NCBI GenBank assembly: GCA_947493745.1
Contig: CANLSM010000004.1
Span: 1-64,000, forward strand
Direction of reading: 5' to 3'
Length of the DNA stretch: 64,000 nt
From: an uncultured Paracoccaceae bacterium
GTDB taxonomy: Bacteria; Pseudomonadota; Alphaproteobacteria; Rhodobacterales; Rhodobacteraceae
A program made the position numbers and the translations under genes. Below are positions 1 through 9,760 of this stretch, one piece after another. Below the pieces are notes generated by a model. The model did not search any database and had not been told where the DNA came from. It worked only from the letters and a program-made list of their open reading frames with translations. Each line of letters begins with the position of its first letter. Positions within the stretch are counted from its first letter, which is position 1.

Positions 1-171
1 ACCAATCAGCGCACCAGACCGCCCAATTCCTCAGATTTTATCCAGCAACAATCACTAACCGCCGCCGGTGATGGGGTATCTACGCCTCGTGACGGAGTCG
101 TGCAAGCCCCTAAATGACATTTTTGCAAAAAATATCCGACGGCCTTCAATCGGCCTTTGCAGTCACGGAAT

Positions 172-522
172 TCAGCCTGAAAGGGAGGCCATCTCCTCGG
201 GTTTCCAGCCGGCAAGAACCTTCTCGCCATCCAGGATCACGGGCCGTTTCATCAATGCGGAGTGCTTGGCCAGCAGGCCTTTGCGACCCTTGGGCGTATC
301 AAACTCGGCCTGCTCATCCGGTGGCAGCTGGCGCCATGTCGTTGAGCGGCGGTTCACAAGCTCGGGGCCGATATGCTCCAGCAGACGGTCGATCTCCGCA
401 GACTCAAGCGGCGCGGCCCGGACATCGCGAAATTCCACATCATGACCGGACTTGGCGAGTGTGGTCCGGGCCTTGCGACAACTGTCGCAAGTACCAAGGC
501 CAAGAAGGATCAGAGCGGCCAT
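172..522 (-). CDS. ArsC/Spx (YffB-like) family thioredoxin-fold reductase
   Basis: The 116-residue protein begins with a short beta strand followed by the redox motif GTCDSCRKA (Cys12 and Cys15). This is typical of the ArsC/Spx/YffB branch of the thioredoxin fold, and the length fits the family. Such proteins are cytoplasmic thiol reductases or, in the YffB group, of unknown substrate. The retained CxxC and absence of arsenic genes nearby make a dedicated arsenate reductase unlikely (inference). Its ATG overlaps the TGA of the upstream lipoprotein gene by one base, so the two are probably translated from one message. Confidence 0.8.
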   Translation of the reverse strand: MAALILLGLGTCDSCRKARTTLAKSGHDVEFRDVRAAPLESAEIDRLLEHIGPELVNRRSTTWRQLPPDEQAEFDTPKGRKGLLAKHSALMKRPVILDGEKVLAGWKPEEMASLSG

Positions 523-974
523 CAGGCCTGAACGACGAAGCCGCCGCGCTCAGGGTCGAAGCACCGGACACTGGAGAGCGGCGGCAGGAAGTCTGCGTCA
601 CGCCCCAGAATGAACTGTGCCTGGCCGTCCGAGAGGACATTGTCACGCTCGTCGCAGACACGACCATCGGTGACCGTATAGCCCTTGTTGGACAGGCATC
701 GATCCACGAACACGATGAACTGCTCTTGCGTGATGCTTTGGGTAAGCTCGAAGATCTGTTCTTCGGTCATCCCCGGGCGCGCACCTACGGCTGCCGCCTC
801 GCATTCCTGACGATCTGTAGCGCGCGCGATAAAATCCACGCCCGTTTTCCAGCGGACAGGCGTGAACTGCGCAGGTCCCACCGCGACGGGATCCACCGAA
901 GGCTGTCCGATCGGAGAGACCACGCAGGCCGAGAGACCCAACATTGCGGCACAGGTTGCTAGTTTGAACTTCAT
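522..974 (-). CDS. Small lipoprotein of unknown function
   Basis: The 150-residue product starts MKFKLATCAAMLGLSAC, a lipoprotein signal with lipobox LSAC, so the mature protein should be anchored by a lipidated Cys17. The ATG at 974 is preferred to an upstream TTG because GGGGGA lies just ahead of it. The mature part holds several further cysteines (QECEAA, DRCLSN, GRVCDE, VRCFDP) that could form disulfides in the envelope. I do not recognise the family. It is co-transcribed with the ArsC-like gene, one base overlapping. Confidence 0.7.
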   Translation of the reverse strand: MKFKLATCAAMLGLSACVVSPIGQPSVDPVAVGPAQFTPVRWKTGVDFIARATDRQECEAAAVGARPGMTEEQIFELTQSITQEQFIVFVDRCLSNKGYTVTDGRVCDERDNVLSDGQAQFILGRDADFLPPLSSVRCFDPERGGFVVQA

Positions 975-1033
975 ATCTTCCCCCGAGGTCAAAGACGCCT
1001 ACCCGACAAAGTTGAGGTAGCACGGGTTCCGAC

Positions 1034-1052
1034 AGCCTCGAAAGGCTTTTTT
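1034..1052 (+). terminator. Small terminator-like hairpin with no obvious plus-strand gene
   Basis: AGCCT-CGAA-AGGCT forms a 5-bp stem with a CGAA tetraloop, followed by TTTTT on the plus strand. The flanking genes both lie on the minus strand, where no T tract follows the stem. It may be chance or may end an antisense transcript. Confidence 0.3.
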
Positions 1053-1097
1053 GGGATCATCCGAAGACGAGCGGGAAAGCAGGCATTTGCGCCACAA

Positions 1098-1460
1098 TCA
1101 GACGATGGGTGCGGCGAGTTCGACCTCTCCGCCGTCGCGCAAGGCCGTATAGAAGCAGCTTCGCCGGTTGGTGTGGCAGGCGGGGCCTGTCTGCTCGACC
1201 TGCAGCAACAGGCAGTCCCGGTCGCAATCAACACGCAGATCCACAAGCGTCTGGACATGACCCGAGGTTGCACCCTTGCGCCAGAGCGCGGCCCGCGACC
1301 GCGACCAATAGGTCACCTGCCCGGTCTGCAGCGTCTCTTCCAGGCTCTCGCGGTTCATCCAGGCCATCATCAGGACTTCGCCGGTTTCGGCGTCCTGGGC
1401 GATGGCCGGGATCAGCCCCGCATCGGTCCATTTCAAACTGTCGAGACTTTGGGCGTACAT
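1098..1460 (-). CDS. hisI: Phosphoribosyl-AMP cyclohydrolase
   Basis: HisI opens the purine ring of phosphoribosyl-AMP, the third step of histidine synthesis, in the cytoplasm. The 120-residue protein shows the family signatures [20 protein letters not shown] and the metal-binding DCDRDCLLL and GPACHTN segments. The domain stands alone, without a HisE fusion. The start at 1460 ([11 protein letters not shown]) has GGGGGAGG upstream and matches normal HisI length; longer in-frame starts would add 21 non-conserved residues. It is divergent from the NifU-like gene across about 80 bp that must hold both promoters. Confidence 0.93.
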   Translation of the reverse strand: MYAQSLDSLKWTDAGLIPAIAQDAETGEVLMMAWMNRESLEETLQTGQVTYWSRSRAALWRKGATSGHVQTLVDLRVDCDRDCLLLQVEQTGPACHTNRRSCFYTALRDGGEVELAAPIV

Positions 1461-1543
1461 GGCCGCCTCCCCCTTTGCGAAACGCGTCAGTCGGCTTATG
1501 TAGGGGTCTGTCAGGGATTGCAAACCGTCAGAGGACCGCGTGG

Positions 1544-2011
1544 ATGAGTGAGAACGGGGATATGATCAAGCTCTATTCCGAGCGTATTCTGGCGCTGGCC
1601 GCCGACATCCCGCATCGCGACCGGCTTGCGGCACCGCAGGTGACGGCTATGAAACGCTCGCCGCTTTGCGGCTCCACCGTGACCGTCGATCTGACACTGA
1701 AAGACGGGCGTATCGCGGATTTCGGGCAGGACGTGAAGGCCTGCGCGCTTGGCCAGGCCTCCGCCGCGATCCTCGGCGGACAGATCAGGGGGCGCAGCCG
1801 CGAGGAGATCGCAACCGCCCGCGACCAGCTCAAGGCCATGCTGAAAGCCGATGGCCCGGTGCCCGATGCCCCCTTCGATGGCTACGAGGTTCTGCTCCCG
1901 GCGAAGGACTACAAGAACCGTCACGCCTCGATCCTTCTCAGCCTTGAGGCGACGCTCGCCGCATTCGATGAAGCGCTCGAGACGAATGAGGGGCTGTCCG
2001 TTTCAACCTGA
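1544..2011 (+). CDS. NifU/IscU/SufU-like iron-sulfur scaffold protein, third Cys replaced
   Basis: The 155-residue protein has the NifU N-terminal fold: [12 protein letters not shown] (Cys42) and [15 protein letters not shown] (Cys67) match two of the three cluster-binding cysteines of IscU/SufU. Where SufU normally has its third Cys (R-x-K-C-A-T-L), this protein reads NRHASILLS, with His127 near that position and no cysteine. It may bind a cluster with a His ligand, or be a divergent scaffold. The ATG at 1544 is chosen because GAGGA lies 8 bases upstream; a second ATG at 1562 is too close to its GGGG. It is divergent from hisI. Confidence 0.75.
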   Translation: MSENGDMIKLYSERILALAADIPHRDRLAAPQVTAMKRSPLCGSTVTVDLTLKDGRIADFGQDVKACALGQASAAILGGQIRGRSREEIATARDQLKAMLKADGPVPDAPFDGYEVLLPAKDYKNRHASILLSLEATLAAFDEALETNEGLSVST

Positions 2012-2044
2012 GCCAATCCGGCCCCTTTTACACAGAAGTAGAAG

Positions 2045-2079
2045 AAAAAAATCGCCGCAACCCTTACGGGCGCGGCGAT
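2045..2079 (-). terminator. Strong Rho-independent terminator, minus strand
   Basis: On the minus strand ATCGCCGC (2079-2072) and GCGGCGAT (2058-2051) form an 8-bp perfect stem around a 13-base loop, followed directly by a run of T. The nearest upstream minus-strand gene is the 39-residue ORF ending at 2242, leaving a trailer of about 160 bases that might be an untranslated RNA element or hold a separate small RNA. Confidence 0.75.
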
Positions 2080-2241
2080 CAAGTGGCGTTCCGCTTCATG
2101 TGTTGGGTGACAGTTGGCAGGACCACCCAAAAAGACACGTTCATTTCAGGACAGGAACTCGAACGGTCGGATGCAGGATTTCTCAGGACAGATCGAAATC
2201 ACGCAAGGCAAGGCACATGAGACTGGTCCGCAGGCAAAGAG

Positions 2242-2361
2242 TTACATCAGTCCAGGCAGCGAAAGCGCCGTGACCAGCATCAGACAGATCGCCGCCAGCC
2301 CGATCGCATCGCTCAAGAGCGCCCTGGGCGCCCGGGTGATGATGTCTCTGATCTCGGTCAT
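2242..2361 (-). CDS. 39-residue single-helix membrane protein, predicted SOS-controlled
   Basis: This ORF is too short for most gene callers. It reads MTEIRDIITRAPRALLSDAI and then GLAAICLMLVTALSLPGLM. The first half is polar with basic residues; from about residue 18 to the end it is one hydrophobic span, so a single-pass inner-membrane peptide is predicted. GGAG lies 7 bases before the ATG. A GTTC-N7-GTTC LexA box and a TTGACG -35-like element lie 50-75 bases upstream. Caulobacter SidA is a 29-residue, LexA-controlled inner-membrane inhibitor of division; an analogous role is an inference from size, topology and regulation, not from sequence similarity I can show. Confidence 0.65.
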   Translation of the reverse strand: MTEIRDIITRAPRALLSDAIGLAAICLMLVTALSLPGLM

Positions 2362-2420
2362 AGCTGTCTCCGCTTCCTTGATGTTGCCTGTATGTTCTCT
2401 TTTGATTAACCTTTCGTCAA

Positions 2421-2435
2421 GAACTTTTTAGGAAC
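2421..2435 (-). promoter_or_regulatory. LexA (SOS) box of the alphaproteobacterial type
   Basis: Read on the minus strand the site is GTTC-CTAAAAA-GTTC, a perfect GTTC-N7-GTTC direct repeat, the known LexA operator of alphaproteobacteria. It abuts a -35-like TTGACG (2420-2415), so bound LexA would block RNA polymerase. Further GAAC-like units continue upstream at 2443 and 2453. The only start codon shortly downstream is that of the 39-residue ORF at 2361. Confidence 0.75.
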
Positions 2436-2474
2436 ATTTAGGAAACTTTTGAGAACACGCGCCGCATCGTGGAG

Positions 2475-4568
2475 CTAACCCACTGATAACAAACGGATCG
2501 CGCGATCCTGTTCCATCAGATAAAGCAGAACACGCATCGCCTGACCACGGGATGAGGACAGATCCGGATCCTTTGAAAGCAGCAGCCGCGCATCATCCTG
2601 CGCCATGCGCATCAGATCGGTCTGGGTCTCGAGATCGGCGATTCTGAATTTCGGCAGACCCGATTGCTGAACGCCAAGGACATCGCCGGCCCCGCGCAGA
2701 CGCAGATCCTCTTCCGCAATCCGGAAGCCGTCATTGGTCTCGCGCATGATCTCGAGCCGGGCACGGGCCGTTGCGCCAAGCGGCGGATCATAAATCAGAA
2801 GGCAGGTCGAAACCTCGCTTCCCCGACCGACCCGGCCACGCAACTGATGCAACTGCGACAGGCCGAAATTCTCCGCCTGTTCCACCACCATGATCGTTGC
2901 TCTGGGCACATTCACCCCGACCTCGATCACCGTGGTCGCAACCAGAACAGAGGTCTCACCGGCCACGAAGCTCGCCATCGCGGCGTCCTTCTCGGCCGGT
3001 GGCAACTGGCCATGAACCAGCCCGACGACGTCTTCCCCCAGGGCCACGCGCAATGCGCGGTGGCGCTCCTCCGCGGCGGTCATCTCGACCACTTCGGACT
3101 CGCCCACCAGCGGGCAGACCCAATAGACCTGACGCCCGTCTTTCACCGCACTGCGCAGACGCTCAACCACCTCATCCAGCCGTCCTGATGAAACCAGCAC
3201 CGTCTCGACGGGCTTGCGTCCTGCGGGCTTTTCATCAAGCACGGAAAGATCCATGTCGCCGTAATGCGCAAGCGCGAGGGAGCGCGGGATGGGAGTGGCC
3301 GTCATCACGAGACTGTCCACGGCCCTGCCCTTTTCGCCCAGTTCCATCCGCTCGCGCACGCCAAAACGATGCTGCTCATCGATGATTGCCAGCCGGAGAT
3401 CGGCAAAGGCCACATCCTTCTGAAACAGGGCGTGCGTGCCCGTCAGTATCTGGATATCCCCCGATTCCAGTCCGTCCAGCTTGGCATTCCGAGCCTCCCC
3501 CTTGTCGCGACCGGTCAGGATATCCAGACGCACCCCTGCACTTTCTGCAAGAGGTTGCAGGCTCTCCAGATGCTGGCGCGCAAGGATTTCGGTCGGCGCC
3601 ATCAGAGCCGCCTGCCCTCCCGCTTCGACCACTGCCAGCATCGCAAGGAAGGCCACCAGGGTCTTGCCGGATCCGACATCTCCCTGCAGCAGGCGGCTCA
3701 TCCGGAGCGGACCGGCCATGTCACCGGTGATCTCGGAAATGGCCCGCGTTTGAGCACCGGTCGGGCTATATGGCAGGTTCGCCAGGACTTTGCTCTGCAG
3801 GACACCTGTTCCCACGGTGGTCCGCCCCCTAGCGCGACGCGCATTGGCGCGCGCCAGGGCCAGCGTCATCTGATGCGCCAGCAACTCATCATAGGCCAGT
3901 CGCGCCCGATGTTTGGCCTGAGGCAGGAAATCGGCATCCGACCGGGGTGCATGAGCCGCCAGCAAGGCATCAATCCAGTCGGGCCATTCCTGTTTTTGGA
4001 AGACCGACGGCTCGATCCACTCCGGCAGATCCGGCGTCCTTTCCAGCGCCGACGCCACCGCCTTGCCCATGGTCTTTTGCACGACACCGGCGGTCAGCGG
4101 ATAGACCGGCTCGTATTCCGGCAGCCCTTCGGCCTCATGATCGACAAGGATGTGGTCGGGATGGACCATCTGGGCCAGACCATCGAAGACCTCCACCTTG
4201 CCCGAGATCAGGCGCGACTGCCCGCTTGGAAGCTGTTTCTGCAGCCAGTCCTCCCGCGCGTGGAAGAAGACCAGTTGGAACTCGGTCTTTGCATCTTGAA
4301 CCATGATCCGATACGGACGCCCGCTTCGCGGGGGTTTTTGGTGCGCGCCGATGACGACCTGTACCGTCACGACGGCTGGCAGGGTTGCATCCAGGATCGA
4401 ACTTCTGACCCGCCGGTCAATGCCCGAGGCCGGAAGCGTGAAGATCAGATCCCGCGGCTTTTCAATCCCCGCCTTGGCAAGCGCCTGCCCGATCTTGGGA
4501 CCCACACCGTTGAGCGCGGTTGTTTCCGAGAACAGCGGGAACAGGATTTCCGGTCGTCCAGCGCTCAT
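2475..4568 (-). CDS. recG: ATP-dependent DNA helicase RecG
   Basis: RecG remodels stalled replication forks and Holliday junctions. The 697-residue protein has an N-terminal wedge region, Walker A GDVGSGKT at about 293-300, the DEQH-type motif II (IIDEQHRFG) at about 395, motif III TATPIPR, and the C-terminal QLRGRVGRG motif VI shared by RecG and Mfd. The length is normal. The ATG at 4568 lies 1 base after the ligA stop codon, so the two repair/replication genes form a transcriptional unit. The nearest minus-strand neighbour downstream is the LexA-box-associated small ORF, which has its own promoter region. Confidence 0.97.
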   Translation of the reverse strand: MSAGRPEILFPLFSETTALNGVGPKIGQALAKAGIEKPRDLIFTLPASGIDRRVRSSILDATLPAVVTVQVVIGAHQKPPRSGRPYRIMVQDAKTEFQLVFFHAREDWLQKQLPSGQSRLISGKVEVFDGLAQMVHPDHILVDHEAEGLPEYEPVYPLTAGVVQKTMGKAVASALERTPDLPEWIEPSVFQKQEWPDWIDALLAAHAPRSDADFLPQAKHRARLAYDELLAHQMTLALARANARRARGRTTVGTGVLQSKVLANLPYSPTGAQTRAISEITGDMAGPLRMSRLLQGDVGSGKTLVAFLAMLAVVEAGGQAALMAPTEILARQHLESLQPLAESAGVRLDILTGRDKGEARNAKLDGLESGDIQILTGTHALFQKDVAFADLRLAIIDEQHRFGVRERMELGEKGRAVDSLVMTATPIPRSLALAHYGDMDLSVLDEKPAGRKPVETVLVSSGRLDEVVERLRSAVKDGRQVYWVCPLVGESEVVEMTAAEERHRALRVALGEDVVGLVHGQLPPAEKDAAMASFVAGETSVLVATTVIEVGVNVPRATIMVVEQAENFGLSQLHQLRGRVGRGSEVSTCLLIYDPPLGATARARLEIMRETNDGFRIAEEDLRLRGAGDVLGVQQSGLPKFRIADLETQTDLMRMAQDDARLLLSKDPDLSSSRGQAMRVLLYLMEQDRAIRLLSVG

Positions 4569-4569
4569 C

Positions 4570-6747
<2,178 letters not shown>

Positions 6748-6820
6748 CTATCCGGTGCCAGACCGCTTCGTCCAGACTGAGTTGCTTTCTTGAGCAGATC
6801 GCCTGCGTGGTTCTGCCGCG

Positions 6821-7537
6821 TCAGGCGCCTATTGCGAGCCGTTCACCACTGTCTTCATCGCTGACCGGATCCCGCAATACATAGCCCCGGCCCCAGACCG
6901 TTTCGATATAGCTGTCGGTTCCGGTCGCCTCGCTGAGCTTCTTGCGCAGCTTGCAGATGAACACATCGATGATCTTCAACTCCGGCTCGTCCATGCCGCC
7001 ATAGAGGTGGTTGAGGAACATTTCCTTGGTCAGGGTCGTGCCCTTGCGCAGGCTGAGAAGCTCCAGCATCTGGTATTCCTTGCCGGTCAGATGCACCGGC
7101 TTATCATCCACATCGACAGTCTTGGTATCAAGGTTGACCTTGAACCGGCCGGTCTGAATGATCGACTGTGCATGCCCTTTCGAACGGCGGACAATCGCAT
7201 GGATCCGCGCAATCAGTTCTTCCCGATGGAAAGGCTTGGTCATGTAGTCGTCAGCCCCGAAGCCAAAGCCCTTGATCTTGTTCTCGGTGTCATCCATCCC
7301 CGAGAGGATCAGAATCGGCGTCTCGACCTTGGAGAGCCGCAATTGACGCAGAACCTCATGCCCGTTCATGTCCGGAAGGTTCAGATCAAGGAGGATCAGA
7401 TCGTAGTCGTAAAGTCTTGCAAGATCGATTCCTTCCTCACCCAGATCCGTCGCGTAGACGTTCAGGTTGGCATTTGCCAGCATCATTTCGATGCTTTTGG
7501 ACGTGGTCGGATCGTCTTCGACAAGTAGGACTCGCAT
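6821..7537 (-). CDS. ctrA: Cell-cycle response regulator CtrA
   Basis: CtrA is the OmpR-family master regulator of alphaproteobacterial cell cycle, motility and, in Rhodobacterales, gene transfer agent production. The 238-residue protein begins [20 protein letters not shown], with acceptor Asp51 in [13 protein letters not shown], and ends in a winged-helix DNA-binding domain ([19 protein letters not shown], then [12 protein letters not shown]). It is downstream of sciP on the same strand across about 107 bp containing TTAA half sites. The last residues ([10 protein letters not shown]) lack an obvious Ala-Ala degradation tail of the Caulobacter protein. In this order CtrA is probably phosphorylated through the CckA-ChpT relay, not encoded here. 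Confidence 0.97.
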   Translation of the reverse strand: MRVLLVEDDPTTSKSIEMMLANANLNVYATDLGEEGIDLARLYDYDLILLDLNLPDMNGHEVLRQLRLSKVETPILILSGMDDTENKIKGFGFGADDYMTKPFHREELIARIHAIVRRSKGHAQSIIQTGRFKVNLDTKTVDVDDKPVHLTGKEYQMLELLSLRKGTTLTKEMFLNHLYGGMDEPELKIIDVFICKLRKKLSEATGTDSYIETVWGRGYVLRDPVSDEDSGERLAIGA

Positions 7538-7602
7538 CAGCGTTCCTCCAAAAATAACTTTGCGCTACATATCCTCATTAACTTACTCTTATGGGCGAAA
7601 GG

Positions 7603-7617
7603 TTAACCAGACCTTAC
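7603..7617 (+). promoter_or_regulatory. Candidate CtrA-binding site upstream of ctrA
   Basis: TTAACCAGACCTTAC matches the CtrA consensus TTAA-N7-TTAA with one mismatch in the second half. It lies 66-80 bases before the ctrA start, in a region with other TTAA half sites (7578, 7623, 7645), so autoregulation is plausible. The site is imperfect and short. Confidence 0.35.
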
Positions 7618-7644
7618 TCGCCTTAAGGAAACTATCAACTATCG

Positions 7645-7923
7645 TTAAAGTTGTCTATATTTCTGTAACGATGTTGCCCGAAGAGCGCCAGCCCCATGTG
7701 TCATGAGTGCATCACGCCAGCTTTGTAGTTCTTCTTCGGACAGCTGATACATCTCGCAGGCCTCCTTCTCGGAGATCAATCCGGCATTCACCGCATTCAC
7801 GACCGCAGCCTTGCGGCGCGCGACCCATCTGGTGGTCTTGCGATCCGGCAAATCCGAGCGTGACAGCTTGCTGCCGTCGGGCATGGTCACGAAGACCGGC
7901 CCCTTCTCACGTCTGATATACAT
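7645..7923 (-). CDS. sciP: SciP-type CtrA inhibitor (DUF1153)
   Basis: This 92-residue helix-turn-helix protein reads MYIRREKGPVFVTMPDGS followed by the DLPDRKTTRWVARRKAAVV motif and LISEKEACEMYQLSEEELQS, the hallmark of the DUF1153 family. In Caulobacter, SciP binds CtrA and stops it recruiting RNA polymerase. The start at 7923 has GAGAGGGGA at a good distance; the upstream GTG at 7947 would add eight unconserved residues. Placement immediately upstream of ctrA on the same strand suggests that inhibitor and target can be co-expressed. Confidence 0.9.
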   Translation of the reverse strand: MYIRREKGPVFVTMPDGSKLSRSDLPDRKTTRWVARRKAAVVNAVNAGLISEKEACEMYQLSEEELQSWRDALMTHGAGALRATSLQKYRQL

Positions 7924-8052
7924 CTGGTAGTCCCCTCTCTCAGTCACCCGGGGACTTCCTTAAGCGTGCTATCTTAATCGGCGGTGAAACGGGCTCTTGA
8001 GAGTGCTTAAGATTTTCCTATATTGCGACGGACTTTCTTCAGGAGAAAACCG

Positions 8053-9198
8053 ATGCCAGCCGCCGCGCCGATCGCGCTCAATTCCATGGGCTTTGCTAAG
8101 CCTGAGGCAGAGACCCGCGTCCTCGTGGCGATGTCGGGCGGCGTGGACAGTTCGGTTGTTGCAGCCAAGCTCGCATCCGAGGGCTACGACGTGGTGGGCG
8201 TGACCCTCCAACTCTATGACCACGGGGCTGCGATGGCCAAGAAAGGCGCCTGCTGTGCCGGGCGCGACATTCACGACGCGCGCCGCGTGGCCGAGGAGAT
8301 GGGCTTCCCGCATTACGTGCTCGACTACGAGAATCGCTTCAAGGAGAGCGTGATCGACGAGTTCGCGGATGCCTATCTGGCAGGGGCGACCCCTGTTCCG
8401 TGCATCCGGTGCAACGAGCGCGTGAAATTTCGCGATCTGCTGGAAACGGCCAGGGATCTGGATGCGGATTGCATGGCGACCGGCCACTACATCCAGCGTT
8501 TCGACGGGCCGCGCGGGGCCGAGTTGCATGCGGCTGCCGACCCGACGCGGGATCAGAGCTATTTCCTGTTTTCGACAACGCAGGATCAGCTTGACTATCT
8601 GCGCTTCCCGCTGGGGCACCTGAAATCCAAGGCAGAGACACGCGAGCTTGCGCGGCAGTTCGGCCTGAGCGTCGCGGACAAGCCCGACAGCCAGGACATC
8701 TGTTTCGTGCCCAACGGGTCCTACGCGGCTGTGATCGAGAAACTCCGTCCGGGTGCTGCCGAGCCGGGTGAAATCGTGCATCTTGACGGGCGGGTGCTTG
8801 GCGCACATCAGGGCGTGATCCATTACACCATCGGTCAGCGCCGCGGTCTCGGCGTCGGTGGCGGCGAACCTTTCTATGTGGTCAAGCTCGACCCGGATAC
8901 GCGGCAGGTGATCGTCGGACCTAAGGAGGCGCTCGCAACCCGCATCGTGCCGGTGCGCGAGATCAACTGGCTGGGTGACACAGCCTTTGAAGACGCCTCG
9001 AAGGATGGCTGGGCCCTGTCGGTCAAGGTGCGCTCAACGCGTCCTCCAAGGGAGGCGCGCATCCGGCCCACCGGCCCCACGACCGCCAATGTCGAACTGC
9101 TCGCACCCGAGGAGGGCATTGCCCCCGGTCAGGCATGCGTCTTCTATGATCCTGAAAGCTCACGCATCTTCGGAGGCGGCTGGATCCACGCCGGTTGA
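8053..9198 (+). CDS. mnmA: tRNA-specific 2-thiouridylase MnmA
   Basis: MnmA thiolates U34 of Lys, Glu and Gln tRNAs using sulfur relayed from a cysteine desulfurase. The 381-residue protein has the PP-loop SGGVDSS at residues 28-34, the first catalytic cysteine in [13 protein letters not shown], and the second in [13 protein letters not shown], followed by the beta-barrel domain ending in SRIFGGGWI. The ATG at 8053 has AGGAGA upstream; a TTG 30 bases earlier has none. It is divergent from sciP, with TTAA-containing DNA between them. Its TGA overlaps the FNR-type box of the next gene. Confidence 0.96.
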   Translation: MPAAAPIALNSMGFAKPEAETRVLVAMSGGVDSSVVAAKLASEGYDVVGVTLQLYDHGAAMAKKGACCAGRDIHDARRVAEEMGFPHYVLDYENRFKESVIDEFADAYLAGATPVPCIRCNERVKFRDLLETARDLDADCMATGHYIQRFDGPRGAELHAAADPTRDQSYFLFSTTQDQLDYLRFPLGHLKSKAETRELARQFGLSVADKPDSQDICFVPNGSYAAVIEKLRPGAAEPGEIVHLDGRVLGAHQGVIHYTIGQRRGLGVGGGEPFYVVKLDPDTRQVIVGPKEALATRIVPVREINWLGDTAFEDASKDGWALSVKVRSTRPPREARIRPTGPTTANVELLAPEEGIAPGQACVFYDPESSRIFGGGWIHAG

Positions 9199-9208
9199 TC
9201 TGCATCAA
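9195..9208. promoter_or_regulatory. FNR/FnrL-type box upstream of the universal stress gene
   Basis: TTGAT-CTGC-ATCAA is a perfect match to the FNR consensus TTGAT-N4-ATCAA. It overlaps the mnmA stop codon. A -10-like TAGATT at 9232-9237 would put the transcription start near 9244, about 42 bases from the box centre, the classic class II activation distance. Confidence 0.65.
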
Positions 9209-9273
9209 GGCTGAGGCCGGGCGGTCTCGGCTAGATTGGCTCCAAGACATAACGTCACTAAAGGAGCACTCTC

Positions 9274-9684
9274 ATGTACAAGAACATCCTTGTTCCCATC
9301 GATCTTGCGCATGGCGCAGGACTGGAACAGACAGCCGCCGTCGCGAAGGCGCTGACAACAGAGCCCTCGAAGATCACGCTGGCCTATGTCATCGAGATCG
9401 TGCCCGCCTACATGGCCGCCGACATTCCAACCGAAATCATCCTCCAGAACGAGGAGCGCGCCAAGAAGGACCTGAACACCCTGCGCGACGAGGCGCTGCC
9501 GGGGGCCAACACGCTTATCCTGCACGGCAAGGCTCATACGACCATTCTGGACCATTCCGCCGCAAATGATGTCGATTGCATCATCATATCGTCGCACAAA
9601 CCCGGGCTTCAGGACTACTTCCTGGGCTCCACGGCGGCGCGTGTCGTGCGTCATGCGCAATGTGCGGTGCATGTGACACGCTAG
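9274..9684 (+). CDS. UspA-family universal stress protein
   Basis: The 136-residue single-domain protein begins MYKNILVPIDLAHGAGLEQT and ends YFLGSTAARVVRHAQCAVHV, the standard Usp start and the G-S-T end of the nucleotide-binding motif. The earlier glycine pair of ATP-binding Usp proteins is only partly kept (SSHKPGLQDYF), so nucleotide binding is uncertain. AAAGGAG precedes the ATG. With the FNR-type box upstream, it is predicted to be induced when oxygen is low; Usp genes are known FnrL targets in Rhodobacter. Confidence 0.88.
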   Translation: MYKNILVPIDLAHGAGLEQTAAVAKALTTEPSKITLAYVIEIVPAYMAADIPTEIILQNEERAKKDLNTLRDEALPGANTLILHGKAHTTILDHSAANDVDCIIISSHKPGLQDYFLGSTAARVVRHAQCAVHVTR

Positions 9685-9720
9685 GCGCGGCGCCTCTGGA
9701 CAAGGGCGGCAGCCTTGATA

Positions 9721-9754
9721 GGCTCCGGGCCATTCTTTCCCTGACCCCGGAGCC
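9721..9754 (+). promoter_or_regulatory. Hairpin enclosing the peptidase ribosome-binding site
   Basis: GGCTCCGGG (9721-9729) pairs perfectly with CCCGGAGCC (9746-9754), a 9-bp stem with a 16-base loop. No T tract follows, so it is not a usual terminator. The GGAG that would serve the ATG at 9761 lies inside the right arm, so the fold could limit translation of the peptidase. Confidence 0.5.
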
Positions 9755-9760
9755 TGACCG

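Noticed and set aside
130-160. GGCC...GGCC fold plus T-rich stretch after the ArsC-like gene as terminator
   Set aside because: The stem is only four bases long and the T tract is interrupted and distant.
2114-2431. Plus-strand ORF of 105 codons over the small SOS gene
   Set aside because: It is antisense to the 39-residue ORF and its promoter, and shows no domain, signal or coding-like composition.
7962-8017. TTAA-rich stretch between sciP and mnmA as a CtrA site
   Set aside because: Spacing between TTAA or TTGA units is 6 or 10 bases rather than 7, so no proper CtrA box.
7969-8823. Long minus-strand ORF over mnmA
   Set aside because: Complete overlap with the conserved mnmA reading frame; a typical high-GC antisense shadow.
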